DNA of 64,000 nucleotides from DATBLQ01 sp036555325. GTDB taxonomy: Bacteria; Pseudomonadota; Alphaproteobacteria; Rhizobiales; Aestuariivirgaceae. Shown here piece by piece: positions 1-8,380 of the stretch. The first letter of the stretch is position 1. Each line of letters begins with the position of its first letter. Under the pieces are notes generated by a model that had not been told where the DNA came from, ran no database searches, and saw only the letters and a list, made by a program, of their open reading frames with translations. Location: NCBI GenBank assembly GCA_036555325.1, contig DATBLQ010000028.1, positions 88,589 to 152,588 of the forward strand, read 5' to 3'. The translations under genes and the position numbers were made by a program.

Positions 1-537
1 GCACTGGGCGGCGGCTGCCCGCGCATCGATGCCAAGCGCTGGAACTTTGACCTTTCAGGCAGCAGCCATAGATATTCCGACTATCGGGTCGGCGAGAAAA
101 TCGATCATGTGGACGGGGTGACGGTGGAAGAGGCCGAGCACATGCTCGCGGCCAGGCTTTATCACAACACGGCGAGGGTGCATTTCAATGCATTTGAGGA
201 ACAGTCGGGACGCTTCGGACGGCGCATCGTCTATGGCGGGCATGTGATGAGCATCGCGCGCGCCTTGAGCTTCAACGGATTCGCCAATGGTTTCCAAATT
301 GCGGCAATCAACGCCGGACGGCATATTGCGCCGCTGTTCGCCGGTGGCACCGTATTCGCCTGGTCGGCGGTGAAGGACAAGGCGATGCTGAAAGACCGGG
401 ATGATGTGGCGGCATTGAGGATCGTGACGACGGCCACGCGCGACTTGCCGGCGGAGAAATTTCCATCGACGCCGGCAGGCGAAAACGGTCCCGGCGCGAT
501 CCTGGAAATGGACTATTGGGTGCTGATTCCGATTTAG
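1..537 (+). CDS. mch: Mesaconyl-CoA hydratase, C-terminal part (5' end outside window)
   Basis: The reading frame is open from base 1 and ends with TAG at 535-537, leaving 178 residues of a protein whose family is usually about 340 residues. The family belongs to the MaoC (hot-dog) hydratases and interconverts mesaconyl-C1-CoA and beta-methylmalyl-CoA in the ethylmalonyl-CoA pathway of acetyl-CoA assimilation, in the cytoplasm. The visible part matches my memory of Rhodobacter/Methylobacterium Mch: the stretch GEKIDHVDGVTVEEAEHMLA, then NTARVHF, YGGHVMSIARALSFNG and a closing DYWVLIPI. It lies 71 bp upstream of sdhC in the same direction, a neighbourhood common in Rhizobiales, where malyl-CoA lyase often precedes it. 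A more general MaoC dehydratase is the alternative, but the similarity is specific. Confidence 0.85.
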   Translation, partial: ALGGGCPRIDAKRWNFDLSGSSHRYSDYRVGEKIDHVDGVTVEEAEHMLAARLYHNTARVHFNAFEEQSGRFGRRIVYGGHVMSIARALSFNGFANGFQIAAINAGRHIAPLFAGGTVFAWSAVKDKAMLKDRDDVAALRIVTTATRDLPAEKFPSTPAGENGPGAILEMDYWVLIPI

Positions 538-608
538 ATTCTCGCATTTGCCTTGCCGCAGCCGGAAGGGTAGAACCGTCTCCATATTCGAGCTTAGAGT
601 GTTGAAGC

Positions 609-1001
609 ATGCCACCCGCCGTACACCGACCGTTGTCGCCGCATCTGCAAATCTACCGACCGATGCTCACCATGATGATGTCGATTGCTCACCGCCTCAC
701 CGGCGCGGCGCTTTACTTCGGCAGCTTTCTCTTGGTGTGGTGGCTTACGGCGGCGGCGACGGGTCCAGATTATTTCCGGTTTGTACAGGGCATTTTCAGC
801 TCATGGCCGGGGCTCGTCGTGCTCTTCCTGTTCAGCTGGGCGCTGGTGCATCATTTCATAGGAGGCATGCGCCACCTGATCTGGGATACGGGACACGGCT
901 TCGACCTGCCGACGGTCGAACGCATGGCGCAGCTCAACATTGCGGGCTCTATCGTCATTACCATCGCGATATGGGTCGCAGCCTATTTAATGAGGATTTA
1001 G
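609..1001 (+). CDS. sdhC: Succinate dehydrogenase cytochrome b556 subunit
   Basis: This 130-residue membrane subunit anchors succinate dehydrogenase (complex II) in the inner membrane and shares haem b and the quinone site with SdhD. The N-terminal RPLSPHLQIY and SIAHRLTG motifs are diagnostic. S25 and R29 of the second motif correspond to the quinone-site residues of the E. coli subunit. HHF (81-83) followed by GMRHLIWD carries the haem ligand histidine. Three hydrophobic segments are visible at about 31-51, 66-86 and 110-128. The gene opens the sdhCDAB operon and is followed by sdhD after 5 bp. Confidence 0.95.
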   Translation: MPPAVHRPLSPHLQIYRPMLTMMMSIAHRLTGAALYFGSFLLVWWLTAAATGPDYFRFVQGIFSSWPGLVVLFLFSWALVHHFIGGMRHLIWDTGHGFDLPTVERMAQLNIAGSIVITIAIWVAAYLMRI

Positions 1002-1006
1002 GCACA

Positions 1007-1387
1007 ATGCGCTTCAGATCGACGCTTGCGCGCGTGCGCGGGCTTGGTGCCGCAAGATCGGGCACAGAGCAGTGGTGGCAGGAACGGGTTACGGCTGCGG
1101 CGAGCATTCCGCTGACGATTTTCCTCATCTGGCTCGGCGGCAAGGTTGCCGGGCGCAGCTATGCGGAGACGATCGAGATACTGGGCCATCCCTTAGTCGC
1201 CATCGGGCTTATCATCGCGTTAAGCAACATGTTCTGGCACATGAAGCTGGGCATGCAGGCGATCATCGAGGACTACGTGCATGGGGGCTCAAGGGTGTGG
1301 CTGCTCTTGGCGAATAATTTCAGTGTGGCGGTTTTCTGGGTGGCGGGGATCTACGCTGTCATCCGTTTAGGCCTCGGAGCAAGCTAG
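1007..1387 (+). CDS. sdhD: Succinate dehydrogenase membrane anchor subunit
   Basis: This 126-residue subunit is the second membrane anchor of complex II. The start is the ATG at 1007. The same frame is open as far back as 548, but that part overlaps sdhC and is not protein-like, so the upstream extension is rejected. After the N-terminal ARVRGLGAARSG comes WWQERVTAAASIPL, typical of alphaproteobacterial SdhD. WHMKLGMQAIIEDYVH holds the conserved histidine and tyrosine near the haem and quinone. Three transmembrane stretches are visible. The gene sits 5 bp after sdhC and 2 bp before sdhA, so translation is probably coupled. Confidence 0.93.
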   Translation: MRFRSTLARVRGLGAARSGTEQWWQERVTAAASIPLTIFLIWLGGKVAGRSYAETIEILGHPLVAIGLIIALSNMFWHMKLGMQAIIEDYVHGGSRVWLLLANNFSVAVFWVAGIYAVIRLGLGAS

Positions 1388-1389
1388 AC

Positions 1390-3243
1390 ATGGCGGAAGA
1401 CAGTGCGCGAGTGGAGAAGGCCCTTACGCCCCAGACGGCTACGGCTTCAGGTGGGAGAGCCTATCCGGTCACGGATCATACCTATGATGTGGTGGTGGTC
1501 GGAGCCGGGGGGTCGGGCTTGCGAGCTACAATGGGCACTTCGCAAGCGGGGTTGCGCACGGCCTGCATAACGAAGGTTTTTCCGACTCGCTCGCACACGG
1601 TGGCGGCGCAAGGAGGGATCGCCGCGGCGCTCGGCAACATGGGAGCAGACGATTGGCGGTGGCACATGTACGACACCGTCAAGGGGGCCGACTGGCTCGG
1701 CGACCAGGATGCGATCGAATATCTTTGCCGAAACTCCCCGGAAGCGGTTTACGAGCTGGAGCATTTCGGCCTGCCGTTCTCGCGCACGGAGGAGGGGAAG
1801 ATCTATCAGCGCCCCTTCGGCGGCATGACGACCAATTTCGGCAAGGGGCCGCCGGCCCAGCGGACCTGTGCTGCCGCCGACCGCACCGGACATGCGATGC
1901 TGCACACGCTTTATGGCCAATCGCTCAGATATTCGACGGATTTCTTCATCGAGTATTTCGCACTCGATCTGATCATGGAAGATGGAGCATGCCGGGGAGT
2001 AATGGCCCTGTCGCTTGAGGATGGGAGCGTTCATCGCTTCCGGTCACATAAGACCATTCTGGCCACCGGCGGCTATGGCCGGGCATATTTTACATGCTCC
2101 TCAGCCCATATCTGCACCGGCGACGGCAATGCAATGGTTCTCAGAGCCGGGCTTCCCCTGCAGGACATGGAGTTCGTGCAGTTTCACCCAACCGGCATCT
2201 ACGGCGTCGGAGTCCTGATTACGGAGGGGGTGCGCGGGGAGGGTGGCTATCTCACCAATTCCAACGGCGAGCGTTTCATGGAGCGGTATGCGCCCAACGC
2301 CAGGGATCTCGCCTCGCGCGATGTCGTGTCCCGCGCGATAACGGTGGAAATTCGGGAAGGCCGCGGGGTGGGACCGGAGAAGGATCACGTCCATCTTCAT
2401 CTTAAGCATCTCGACCCCAAGATTATCCACGAACGTTTACCCGGCATTGCGGAAAGCGCCCAAATCTTCGCCGGAGTCGACGTCACGAGCGAGCCGATCC
2501 CAGTGTTGCCCACGGCTCATTACAACATGGGGGGAATTCCGACGAACTATCATGGGGAGGTTCTCGCAGGCGATCCGAGCGATCCGGAAAAGACCGTGCC
2601 GGGATTGATGGCTCTTGGAGAGGGATCCTGCGTGTCGGTGCATGGTGCCAACCGGCTGGGGTCCAATTCGCTGAGCGATCTTGTCGTGTTTGGACGAGCT
2701 GCAGCGCTGAAGTGCGCAGAGACGATCGAACCCAAATCGCCGCATGCGGACTTGCCGGCGCGGGCGGGCGAAGCAGCGCTCGAGCGGCTCGACCGCTTCC
2801 GGTTCGCGCGCGGAGGAAGCGCCACGGCGGAGCTGCGGCTTGGCATGCAGAAAACCATGGACCGAAACTGCGGAGTGTTCCGCACAGCTCAAATCCTCAA
2901 AGAGGGTGCCCAGAAAATCAACGACATCTGGCGGGCGAGCGGCGACATCAACGTCAGCGACAGATCGCTCATATGGAACTCCGATCTCATCGAGACCTTG
3001 GAATACGACAATCTCATCGCGCAAGCGGCGGTTACGGTCGAAGGAGCATTGTTCCGGACCGAATCGAGGGGGGCACACGCGCGGGAGGACCACCCCAACC
3101 GCGACGATCAAAACTGGATGAAGCACACTCTCGCATGGGCAGACTACGCAAAGCGCACGGTGCGGCTTGCGACGCGGCCAGTGCATGCGTTCACGATGTC
3201 CAACGAGATCGACTATATCCCGCCGATGCCGCGGGTTTACTGA
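1390..3243 (+). CDS. sdhA: Succinate dehydrogenase flavoprotein subunit
   Basis: This 617-residue flavoprotein oxidises succinate to fumarate and passes electrons to SdhB on the cytoplasmic face of the inner membrane. The Rossmann motif VVVGAGGSGL is at about 35-44. RSHTVAAQGG follows, with H69 as the expected covalent FAD ligand. HPTGIYG and RGEGG form the dicarboxylate site, and RYAPNARDLASRDVVSRAI carries the catalytic arginine. The protein is slightly longer than many homologues because of an N-terminal extension of about 20 residues before the FAD fold. It lies 2 bp after sdhD and 9 bp before sdhB. Confidence 0.97.
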   Translation: MAEDSARVEKALTPQTATASGGRAYPVTDHTYDVVVVGAGGSGLRATMGTSQAGLRTACITKVFPTRSHTVAAQGGIAAALGNMGADDWRWHMYDTVKGADWLGDQDAIEYLCRNSPEAVYELEHFGLPFSRTEEGKIYQRPFGGMTTNFGKGPPAQRTCAAADRTGHAMLHTLYGQSLRYSTDFFIEYFALDLIMEDGACRGVMALSLEDGSVHRFRSHKTILATGGYGRAYFTCSSAHICTGDGNAMVLRAGLPLQDMEFVQFHPTGIYGVGVLITEGVRGEGGYLTNSNGERFMERYAPNARDLASRDVVSRAITVEIREGRGVGPEKDHVHLHLKHLDPKIIHERLPGIAESAQIFAGVDVTSEPIPVLPTAHYNMGGIPTNYHGEVLAGDPSDPEKTVPGLMALGEGSCVSVHGANRLGSNSLSDLVVFGRAAALKCAETIEPKSPHADLPARAGEAALERLDRFRFARGGSATAELRLGMQKTMDRNCGVFRTAQILKEGAQKINDIWRASGDINVSDRSLIWNSDLIETLEYDNLIAQAAVTVEGALFRTESRGAHAREDHPNRDDQNWMKHTLAWADYAKRTVRLATRPVHAFTMSNEIDYIPPMPRVY

Positions 3244-3252
3244 GGCGCAGGG

Positions 3253-4032
3253 ATGGTGCAGTTCAGATTGCCGAAAAACTCGAAGGTCGTTGAGGGCAAG
3301 ACCTGGCCCAGGCCGAGCAATGCTGCAGCGGTCAAAGAATTCAGAATCTATCGCTTCGACCCGGAAACGCGGAGCAACCCGCGCATCGACACCTACTATC
3401 TCGATACCTCCCGCTGCGGGCCCATGGTTCTCGATGCCCTTATCGCGATCAAGAACGAGCAGGACCCGACCTTGACCTTTCGCCGGTCGTGCCGGGAGGG
3501 AATCTGCGGGTCCTGCTCGATGAACATCGATGGGACGAACGGCCTTGCGTGCACACAACCCATCGCCGAGATATCGGGAGCGGTAAGACTCTATCCGCTG
3601 CCGCACATGCCGGTGATCAAAGACCTGGTTCCCGACCTATCGGTTTTCTATGCGCAGCTTCGCCTGATCGAACCCTGGCTGCAGACGGTAACGCCTCCAC
3701 CGGAAAAAGAATGGCGCCAATCGCCAGAAGACCGCGCCAACCTCGATGGCCTCTATGAGTGCATCCTGTGCGCCTGCTGTTCGACGTCGTGCCCGTCCTA
3801 TTGGTGGAACGGAGAACGCTATCTCGGACCGGCAGCCCTGCTCCAGGCCTATCGCTGGCTCATCGAATCACGCGACGAAACGACGGGGGAGCGGCTCGAC
3901 ATACTCGAGGATCCATTCAGGCTCTATCGCTGCCACACGATCATGAATTGCACCAAAGCATGTCCTAAGGGTCTCAATCCAGCGAAGGCGATCGCGGAAA
4001 TAAAAAAAATGATGGTGGCGAGAAAGGCGTAA
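3253..4032 (+). CDS. sdhB: Succinate dehydrogenase iron-sulfur subunit
   Basis: This 259-residue subunit relays electrons from FAD to quinone through three iron-sulfur clusters. Cysteines 80, 85, 88 and 100 (CREGICGSC, then GLAC) bind the [2Fe-2S] centre. The motif CILCACCSTSCP (from C170) and the later C227, C233 and C237 (CHTIMNCTKACP) bind the [4Fe-4S] and [3Fe-4S] centres. No ligand is missing. It closes sdhCDAB. Thirty-two bases separate it from a VOC-fold gene in the same direction, which may be co-transcribed. Confidence 0.97.
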   Translation: MVQFRLPKNSKVVEGKTWPRPSNAAAVKEFRIYRFDPETRSNPRIDTYYLDTSRCGPMVLDALIAIKNEQDPTLTFRRSCREGICGSCSMNIDGTNGLACTQPIAEISGAVRLYPLPHMPVIKDLVPDLSVFYAQLRLIEPWLQTVTPPPEKEWRQSPEDRANLDGLYECILCACCSTSCPSYWWNGERYLGPAALLQAYRWLIESRDETTGERLDILEDPFRLYRCHTIMNCTKACPKGLNPAKAIAEIKKMMVARKA

Positions 4033-4064
4033 CCGCTTTCGGTAAGCGAACGGAGGGAGGAACG

Positions 4065-4451
4065 ATGCTGGATCATGTGGGATTTGCGGTGAGCGATCTG
4101 AAAAGGGCACGGGAGTTCTATCAGAAGGCATTATCGCCCCTGGGCATCATGCTGATCTATGACATCAGCGCCGAGCAGACCGACGGGGAAGCCTATCTGG
4201 GATTCGGGGAAGATCAGAAGCCCTATTTTTGGGTGGGAACCGGGGAGAGATTCGGCGGGCGACTGCATGTGGCGTTTCTCGCCAAAAATCGGGAGATCGT
4301 GGACCGGTTTCACCGGGCGGCAATCGCGGCGGGGGGCAAAGACAATGGCGCTCCGGGTCTGAGGCCGCACTATCACAAGAATTATTACGGCGCGTTCGTG
4401 CTCGATCCCGACGGCAATAACATCGAGGCCGTGTGCCATTTGCCCGCGTGA
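4065..4451 (+). CDS. VOC-fold (glyoxalase/dioxygenase superfamily) protein
   Basis: This is a single-domain 128-residue protein of the vicinal oxygen chelate superfamily. It begins MLDHVGFAVSDLKRAREFY and ends in DPDGNNIEAVCHLPA, the usual beta-alpha-beta-beta-beta pattern. H4, H68 and E121 sit at the three positions that normally bind the metal, so it may be an active metalloenzyme rather than a bare binding fold. The substrate cannot be told from sequence. An AGGGAGGAACG ribosome-binding site precedes the ATG. It follows sdhB in the same direction and is one of three VOC proteins near TCA-cycle genes in this window. Confidence 0.75.
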   Translation: MLDHVGFAVSDLKRAREFYQKALSPLGIMLIYDISAEQTDGEAYLGFGEDQKPYFWVGTGERFGGRLHVAFLAKNREIVDRFHRAAIAAGGKDNGAPGLRPHYHKNYYGAFVLDPDGNNIEAVCHLPA

Positions 4452-4549
4452 GTGGGCAATGGGTTTGATGACGCCAACGCGCACTTAACCATTCATCAAT
4501 CGAGCCATGGCCACAATGCGTATCGGGGTTCGTTAAAAGGTGAGTGAGT

Positions 4550-4972
4550 ATGGCGCGCGTAAAAGACAAGACTGAAGGCTGGATCAATTCCGTAACAGTA
4601 ACTTGTCCGGATCGACTATCGGATGAGCCCACGATTATCGATATCAGGCGCAGAGGAAATTTGCCGCTCCTGGTTGGGGATCAGGTGTTGGCCGAACTTA
4701 CTCGCGATGATCTCGTTGAAAGTTGGGAAACGAGTTCCACGCTGTCGATGAAGGACCTTGCCTCCATGTGCAGGACGGCAGGCGAGCGGCTTGCCAAGGC
4801 CCTGGAGGACACCATCGAATCGGCCGACCTGAGCGAGGTCGTCACGGATGCGGCGGTGCTGTTTCTGCTCGCCATCAAGCGTTACGGCATCAAGACCCCG
4901 GATGATATTCCCGCCTGTTCGGTCAGCTATGATATAGAACGGGGCGAAGAGGTGGTCGCGTTGCCGGCTTGA
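4550..4972 (+). CDS. Hypothetical protein, 140 aa
   Basis: I do not recognise this protein. I chose the ATG at 4550 because AAAAGG at 4535-4540 gives it a good ribosome-binding site, whereas the GTG at 4544 is too close to that site. It is soluble and acidic, with a beta-rich N-terminal half (VTVTCPDRL, TIIDIRRRGNLPLLVGDQVLAEL) and a helical second half (LASMCRTAGERLAKALED, TDAAVLFLLAIKRYGI). There is no signal peptide or membrane segment. It lies 16 bp before a VOC-fold gene and may form a two-gene unit with it. Codon use resembles its neighbours, which supports a real gene. Confidence 0.6.
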   Translation: MARVKDKTEGWINSVTVTCPDRLSDEPTIIDIRRRGNLPLLVGDQVLAELTRDDLVESWETSSTLSMKDLASMCRTAGERLAKALEDTIESADLSEVVTDAAVLFLLAIKRYGIKTPDDIPACSVSYDIERGEEVVALPA

Positions 4973-4988
4973 GGGAGTTCTCGAACAG

Positions 4989-5438
4989 TTGAAGAAACGT
5001 CCGCCCGACCGCGAGCCATGGATGAAGGCGGAAGACTATGGACGGATGCTGAAGCCCGGCATCGGTTTCAATCTGCTTGTCCGCGACATGAAGCGCTCGG
5101 TCGAATTCGCCGAAAAGGTGCTGGGTGCCACTGCCACCTACTGGGATGAGGATTTCGCGGTGCTACGGCTTTGCGGCTCGGAATGGATGCTGCATGCCGA
5201 CCATGCGTATCAGGACAATCCGCTATCAGGCGTCGTTTCGGGCGTCGAAGGGCGCGGTGCGGGAGTTGAGCTTCGCATCTACGGCTGCGATCCGGACCGG
5301 GCGGAGGCGGCAGCGCGCGAGGGGGGCTTCACGGTGCTCGCGCAGAGCATGGACAAACCGCATGGATTGCGCGAATGCATTATCATCGATGATGAGGGCT
5401 ATGCCTGGATTCCGGGCGTGGCGCTGAAGCGGAGCTAA
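4989..5438 (+). CDS. VOC-fold (glyoxalase/bleomycin-resistance-like) protein
   Basis: A 149-residue single VOC domain: GIGFNLLVRDMKRSVEFAEKV near the N-terminus, then a WMLHADHAY strand and a closing ECIIIDDEGYAWIPGVALK. The start is uncertain. TTG at 4989 gives the full length shown, while ATG at 5022 gives 138 residues and still keeps the whole domain. The usual glyoxalase metal ligands are only partly present, so a binding or non-glyoxalase role is as likely as lyase activity. It follows the 140-residue unknown protein closely and points towards mmsA, from which it is separated by 120 bp. Confidence 0.65.
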   Translation: MKKRPPDREPWMKAEDYGRMLKPGIGFNLLVRDMKRSVEFAEKVLGATATYWDEDFAVLRLCGSEWMLHADHAYQDNPLSGVVSGVEGRGAGVELRIYGCDPDRAEAAAREGGFTVLAQSMDKPHGLRECIIIDDEGYAWIPGVALKRS

Positions 5439-5558
5439 GGCCAAGGTTGCTGCTCTTGCTGGGATCAGGAAAGGCAGTTAGTTTGGCGGCTTAATGGTTT
5501 CACATTAGAACAGGGAGCGCCGCCCTTTGGTGTTTCGCATCCGGGCGGCTTCGGACAT

Positions 5559-7055
5559 ATGAGAGAGATAGGCCATTTTATCGGCGGCAAGAGAGTCGCC
5601 GGAAAGAGCGGACGCTTCGGCGATGTTTTCAATCCCAACACCGGAGAGGTGCAGGCGAAGGTAGCCCTGGCAGGGCCCGATGAAGTTGGGGAGGCAGTCG
5701 CGGCGGCAAAGTCGGCGCAGCCGCAATGGGCGGCGAAAAACCCGCAGGTTCGAGCCCGGGTGATGATGAAATTCCTCGAAATCGTCGCCAAGGAAAAAGA
5801 GGACCTTGCCCGCATGCTGTCGATGGAGCACGGCAAGACGCTTCCCGATGCTCTCGGCGACATCCAGCGCGGAGTGGAAGTGGTGGAGTTCGCAGCCGGC
5901 GTTCCGCATCTCATGAAGGGCGAGTTCACGGAAGGGGCGGGCCCGGGCATCGACATGTACTCCCTGAGACAGCCGGTCGGCATCGCCGCCGGGATAACGC
6001 CGTTCAACTTCCCGGCCATGATCCCGTTATGGAAAGCCGCGCCGGCAATCGCCTGCGGCAATGCCTTCATCCTGAAGCCGTCGGAGCGCGACCCATCGGT
6101 GCCGCTACGCATTGCCGAAATTTTCCTCGAAGCAGGGCTGCCGCCGGGCATCCTCAATGTCGTCAATGGCGACAAGCAAGCGGTTGACGCCATCCTCGAT
6201 CATCCGGACATCGCTGCGGTCGGCTTCGTCGGTTCGACGCCGATTGCCGAATACGTCTATGGGCGCGGCACATCGCATGGGAAACGGGTGCAGAGTTTCG
6301 GCGGGGCAAAGAACCACATGATCATCCTGCCGGATGCCGATCTGAACCAGGCGGTCGATGCGTTGATCGGAGCCGGGTACGGTTCGGCAGGAGAGCGCTG
6401 CATGGCCATCTCGGTTGCCGTGCCGGTTGGGGAAAAAACCGCCGATGTTCTTCTCGAGAAGCTCGTGCCGCGGGTGGAAAAGCTCAAGGTGGGCCTGTCA
6501 ACCGACCGGGAGGCCGATTATGGGCCGCTCGTCACCAAGCAACATCTGGAAAAGGTGAAAAACTACATCGATCTCGGCGTGAAGGAAGGCGCGAAGCTTG
6601 CCGTCGATGGCCGCGGTTTCAGAATGCAGGGTTATGAGAACGGGTATTTCCTCGGCGGCAGCTTGTTCGATCACGTGAGGCCCGAGATGCGAATCTACAA
6701 GGAGGAGATTTTCGGGCCGGTGCTGTCGGTTGTCAGGGCCAAGACGTATGAAGAAGGGCTCGACCTCGCCAACAAGCATGAATATGGCAATGGGGTCGCA
6801 ATCTACACCCGCGATGGTGATGCGGCGCGCGACTTTGCGTCGAAGGTGCAGGTGGGAATGATCGGGATCAATGTGCCGATCCCGGTGCCCTTGGCCTATC
6901 ATACCTTCGGCGGGTGGAAACGGTCGGCGTTCGGCGACCTCAACCAGCATGGGCCGGATGCGATCCGCTTCTATACGAAGACCAAAACGGTGACATCACG
7001 CTGGCCATCGGGCATCAAGGAAGGCGCGCAGTTCGCCATTCCGACGATGCGGTAG
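5559..7055 (+). CDS. mmsA: CoA-acylating methylmalonate-semialdehyde dehydrogenase
   Basis: This 498-residue aldehyde dehydrogenase superfamily member converts methylmalonate semialdehyde (from valine) or malonate semialdehyde, with CoA and NAD+, into propionyl-CoA or acetyl-CoA. N-terminal HFIGGKRVAGKSGR, then TPFNFPAMIPLWK and FVGSTPIAEYVY, are characteristic of MmsA. C281, in GYGSAGERCMAISVAV, is the catalytic thiol. The region NHMIILPDADLNQAVDALIG lacks the general-base glutamate of ordinary ALDHs, as expected for the CoA-dependent members. C-terminal FGGWKRSAFGDLNQHGPD is also typical. Propionyl-CoA made here can feed the ethylmalonyl-CoA/methylmalonyl-CoA steps implied by mch upstream. 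Confidence 0.93.
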   Translation: MREIGHFIGGKRVAGKSGRFGDVFNPNTGEVQAKVALAGPDEVGEAVAAAKSAQPQWAAKNPQVRARVMMKFLEIVAKEKEDLARMLSMEHGKTLPDALGDIQRGVEVVEFAAGVPHLMKGEFTEGAGPGIDMYSLRQPVGIAAGITPFNFPAMIPLWKAAPAIACGNAFILKPSERDPSVPLRIAEIFLEAGLPPGILNVVNGDKQAVDAILDHPDIAAVGFVGSTPIAEYVYGRGTSHGKRVQSFGGAKNHMIILPDADLNQAVDALIGAGYGSAGERCMAISVAVPVGEKTADVLLEKLVPRVEKLKVGLSTDREADYGPLVTKQHLEKVKNYIDLGVKEGAKLAVDGRGFRMQGYENGYFLGGSLFDHVRPEMRIYKEEIFGPVLSVVRAKTYEEGLDLANKHEYGNGVAIYTRDGDAARDFASKVQVGMIGINVPIPVPLAYHTFGGWKRSAFGDLNQHGPDAIRFYTKTKTVTSRWPSGIKEGAQFAIPTMR

Positions 7056-7081
7056 TCACTGGCTGTGACGGAGATGCTCAG

Positions 7082-7210
7082 ACGACGGGCTTCACCCCGT
7101 CTCAGCATGACGTACTAGGCAGCGCTTCCTTCTTCGTCATCACCGGGCTTGACCCGGTGATCTACCGTCAGAGCGGGTAGCAGATACGCGGATCAAGTCC
7201 GCGTATGACG
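7082..7210. repeat. Intergenic palindrome cluster 1
   Basis: The 338-bp gap between mmsA and the autotransporter holds no gene. It contains three hairpins. Two of them (arms 7140-7147/7153-7160 and 7184-7192/7198-7206) have five-base loops, CTTGA and TCAAG, that are reverse complements, so they are the same element in opposite orientation. Read in one direction both are CGTCAT, a variable arm, CTTGA, the complementary arm, then ATC. The first hairpin (7082-7099, followed by CATGACG) is a more diverged relative. The same layout recurs at 10.8 kb and 40.5 kb. This resembles REP-type dispersed palindromes. Confidence 0.75.
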
Positions 7211-7393
7211 TAGGTCGGTGCTGATGTTTACCCTCCCCCTGCGCAGGCGTAGACAGCGCGCGGGAACGGGCCACACTCGAAATCTATCTATAGTTGCCGT
7301 TCATTGGTAAACTGTAATTTAAGATTGCGGTGTGTCAATCCGGTAAGTACAATCGCGGGGTGGTGATTCCTTATCACCGATCGGGGGATCTAG

Positions 7394-8380
7394 GTGGAAC
7401 GCAGGGACAAGACGCGGAACAGCGCTTGCATTTTGCCGTCCGCCGGTGCCCGTCAGATGACACCGCGCCACCGGCGCAGATGGCTTCTCGCCACGACCGC
7501 CATTGCGCTTGCCGGTTCGCTCGCCTTTTCATCCTCGGCCTGGACGTCCAACGAATGCGGAGATGCCAGCAGCGGCAGCGTCACCTGCACCGCGGCGAAC
7601 AACCCCTATTCCGACGGCATCGCCTATGACCTCGTGAACGATCTGACCTTGATCTTGGCCCCCGGCGTCACGGTCACACCGGTCTCCGGCACCCCGTCCA
7701 GCATCAGCGGCGTGTCGGTTTCCTCCAATGGCTACGATATCGAAGTGCTGTCCTTAGACACCACGACTTATATCTCGATCAGCGGCGACCCAACTACCGG
7801 CGACAATGCAGATGGCATTTACATCTCGGATGCAGCCTCGGCTACAGTCGAATGGGCCGGCTCCATCGCGACGGACGGCCGAGCTGCATATGGACTCTAC
7901 ATCTATGGAACCGCTGGCAATGCGACCGTCGATGTCTCGGGCACTATTGTCACGAAGCGCGTCTACTCTTCCGGCATCGCCGTGCAGGAGGTTGCCGGGG
8001 ACACGGCCGTCGGTGTCTCCGGTTCAATCACCACCTACGACCGGTCCTATGGAGTTTTTATTCTCGATACCTACGGCACTGTCTTGGTCAGCGTCTCCGG
8101 CGATATCATCACCGGAAAAAATTTCGCTCTCGCCCCAGCGAGGGGCAGTGCGGGCATAGAAATAGACGACACATCGTCATCCGTTGTGGCCACCCTCGAT
8201 AGCGGCGGAACCATAACGACCTACGGTGCCTCTGCATATGGCATCGGAATTCGGAGAACCGGTGTCGCGAGCGACGGCGACACTGACTATATAACCGTTG
8301 ATGTCTCAGGCGACATCACGACCCACGGCGACACCTCCCCGGCATCGACGTGCGTTCGAGCTTCGGCGATGCGATCGTAG
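7394..8380 (+). CDS. Autotransporter passenger, 5' fragment (frameshifted from the next frame)
   Basis: This frame encodes the N-terminal part of a large autotransporter adhesin-like protein. The GTG at 7394 follows a GGGGG ribosome-binding site. A second possible start is the ATG at 7457. A signal peptide with an extended N-region is visible (RRRWLLATTAIALAGSLAFSSSA), then a Cys-Cys pair (NECGD...VTCTA) and a beta-helix-like passenger rich in DVSGDITT and YGVFI repeats. At about 8338 the sequence reads ACCTCCCCGGC where the parallel repeats read ACCTCCCATGGC. One base is missing and the frame ends at 8380 after an unrelated tail. The continuation lies in frame +1 from 8350. Unless this is a sequencing error, no full-length product is made. 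Confidence 0.8.
   Translation: MERRDKTRNSACILPSAGARQMTPRHRRRWLLATTAIALAGSLAFSSSAWTSNECGDASSGSVTCTAANNPYSDGIAYDLVNDLTLILAPGVTVTPVSGTPSSISGVSVSSNGYDIEVLSLDTTTYISISGDPTTGDNADGIYISDAASATVEWAGSIATDGRAAYGLYIYGTAGNATVDVSGTIVTKRVYSSGIAVQEVAGDTAVGVSGSITTYDRSYGVFILDTYGTVLVSVSGDIITGKNFALAPARGSAGIEIDDTSSSVVATLDSGGTITTYGASAYGIGIRRTGVASDGDTDYITVDVSGDITTHGDTSPASTCVRASAMRS

Noticed and set aside
548..1387. A 279-codon open frame covering sdhC and sdhD
   Set aside because: Only the part from ATG 1007 is SdhD-like. The upstream part is sdhC read in another frame.
2437..3606. A 389-codon open frame on the minus strand opposite sdhA and sdhB
   Set aside because: It lacks any domain, has a composition expected from the complement of a GC-rich gene, and lies fully opposite two certain genes.
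7082..7210. CRISPR array
   Set aside because: The repeats are hairpins with varying stems, irregular spacing and no cas genes.
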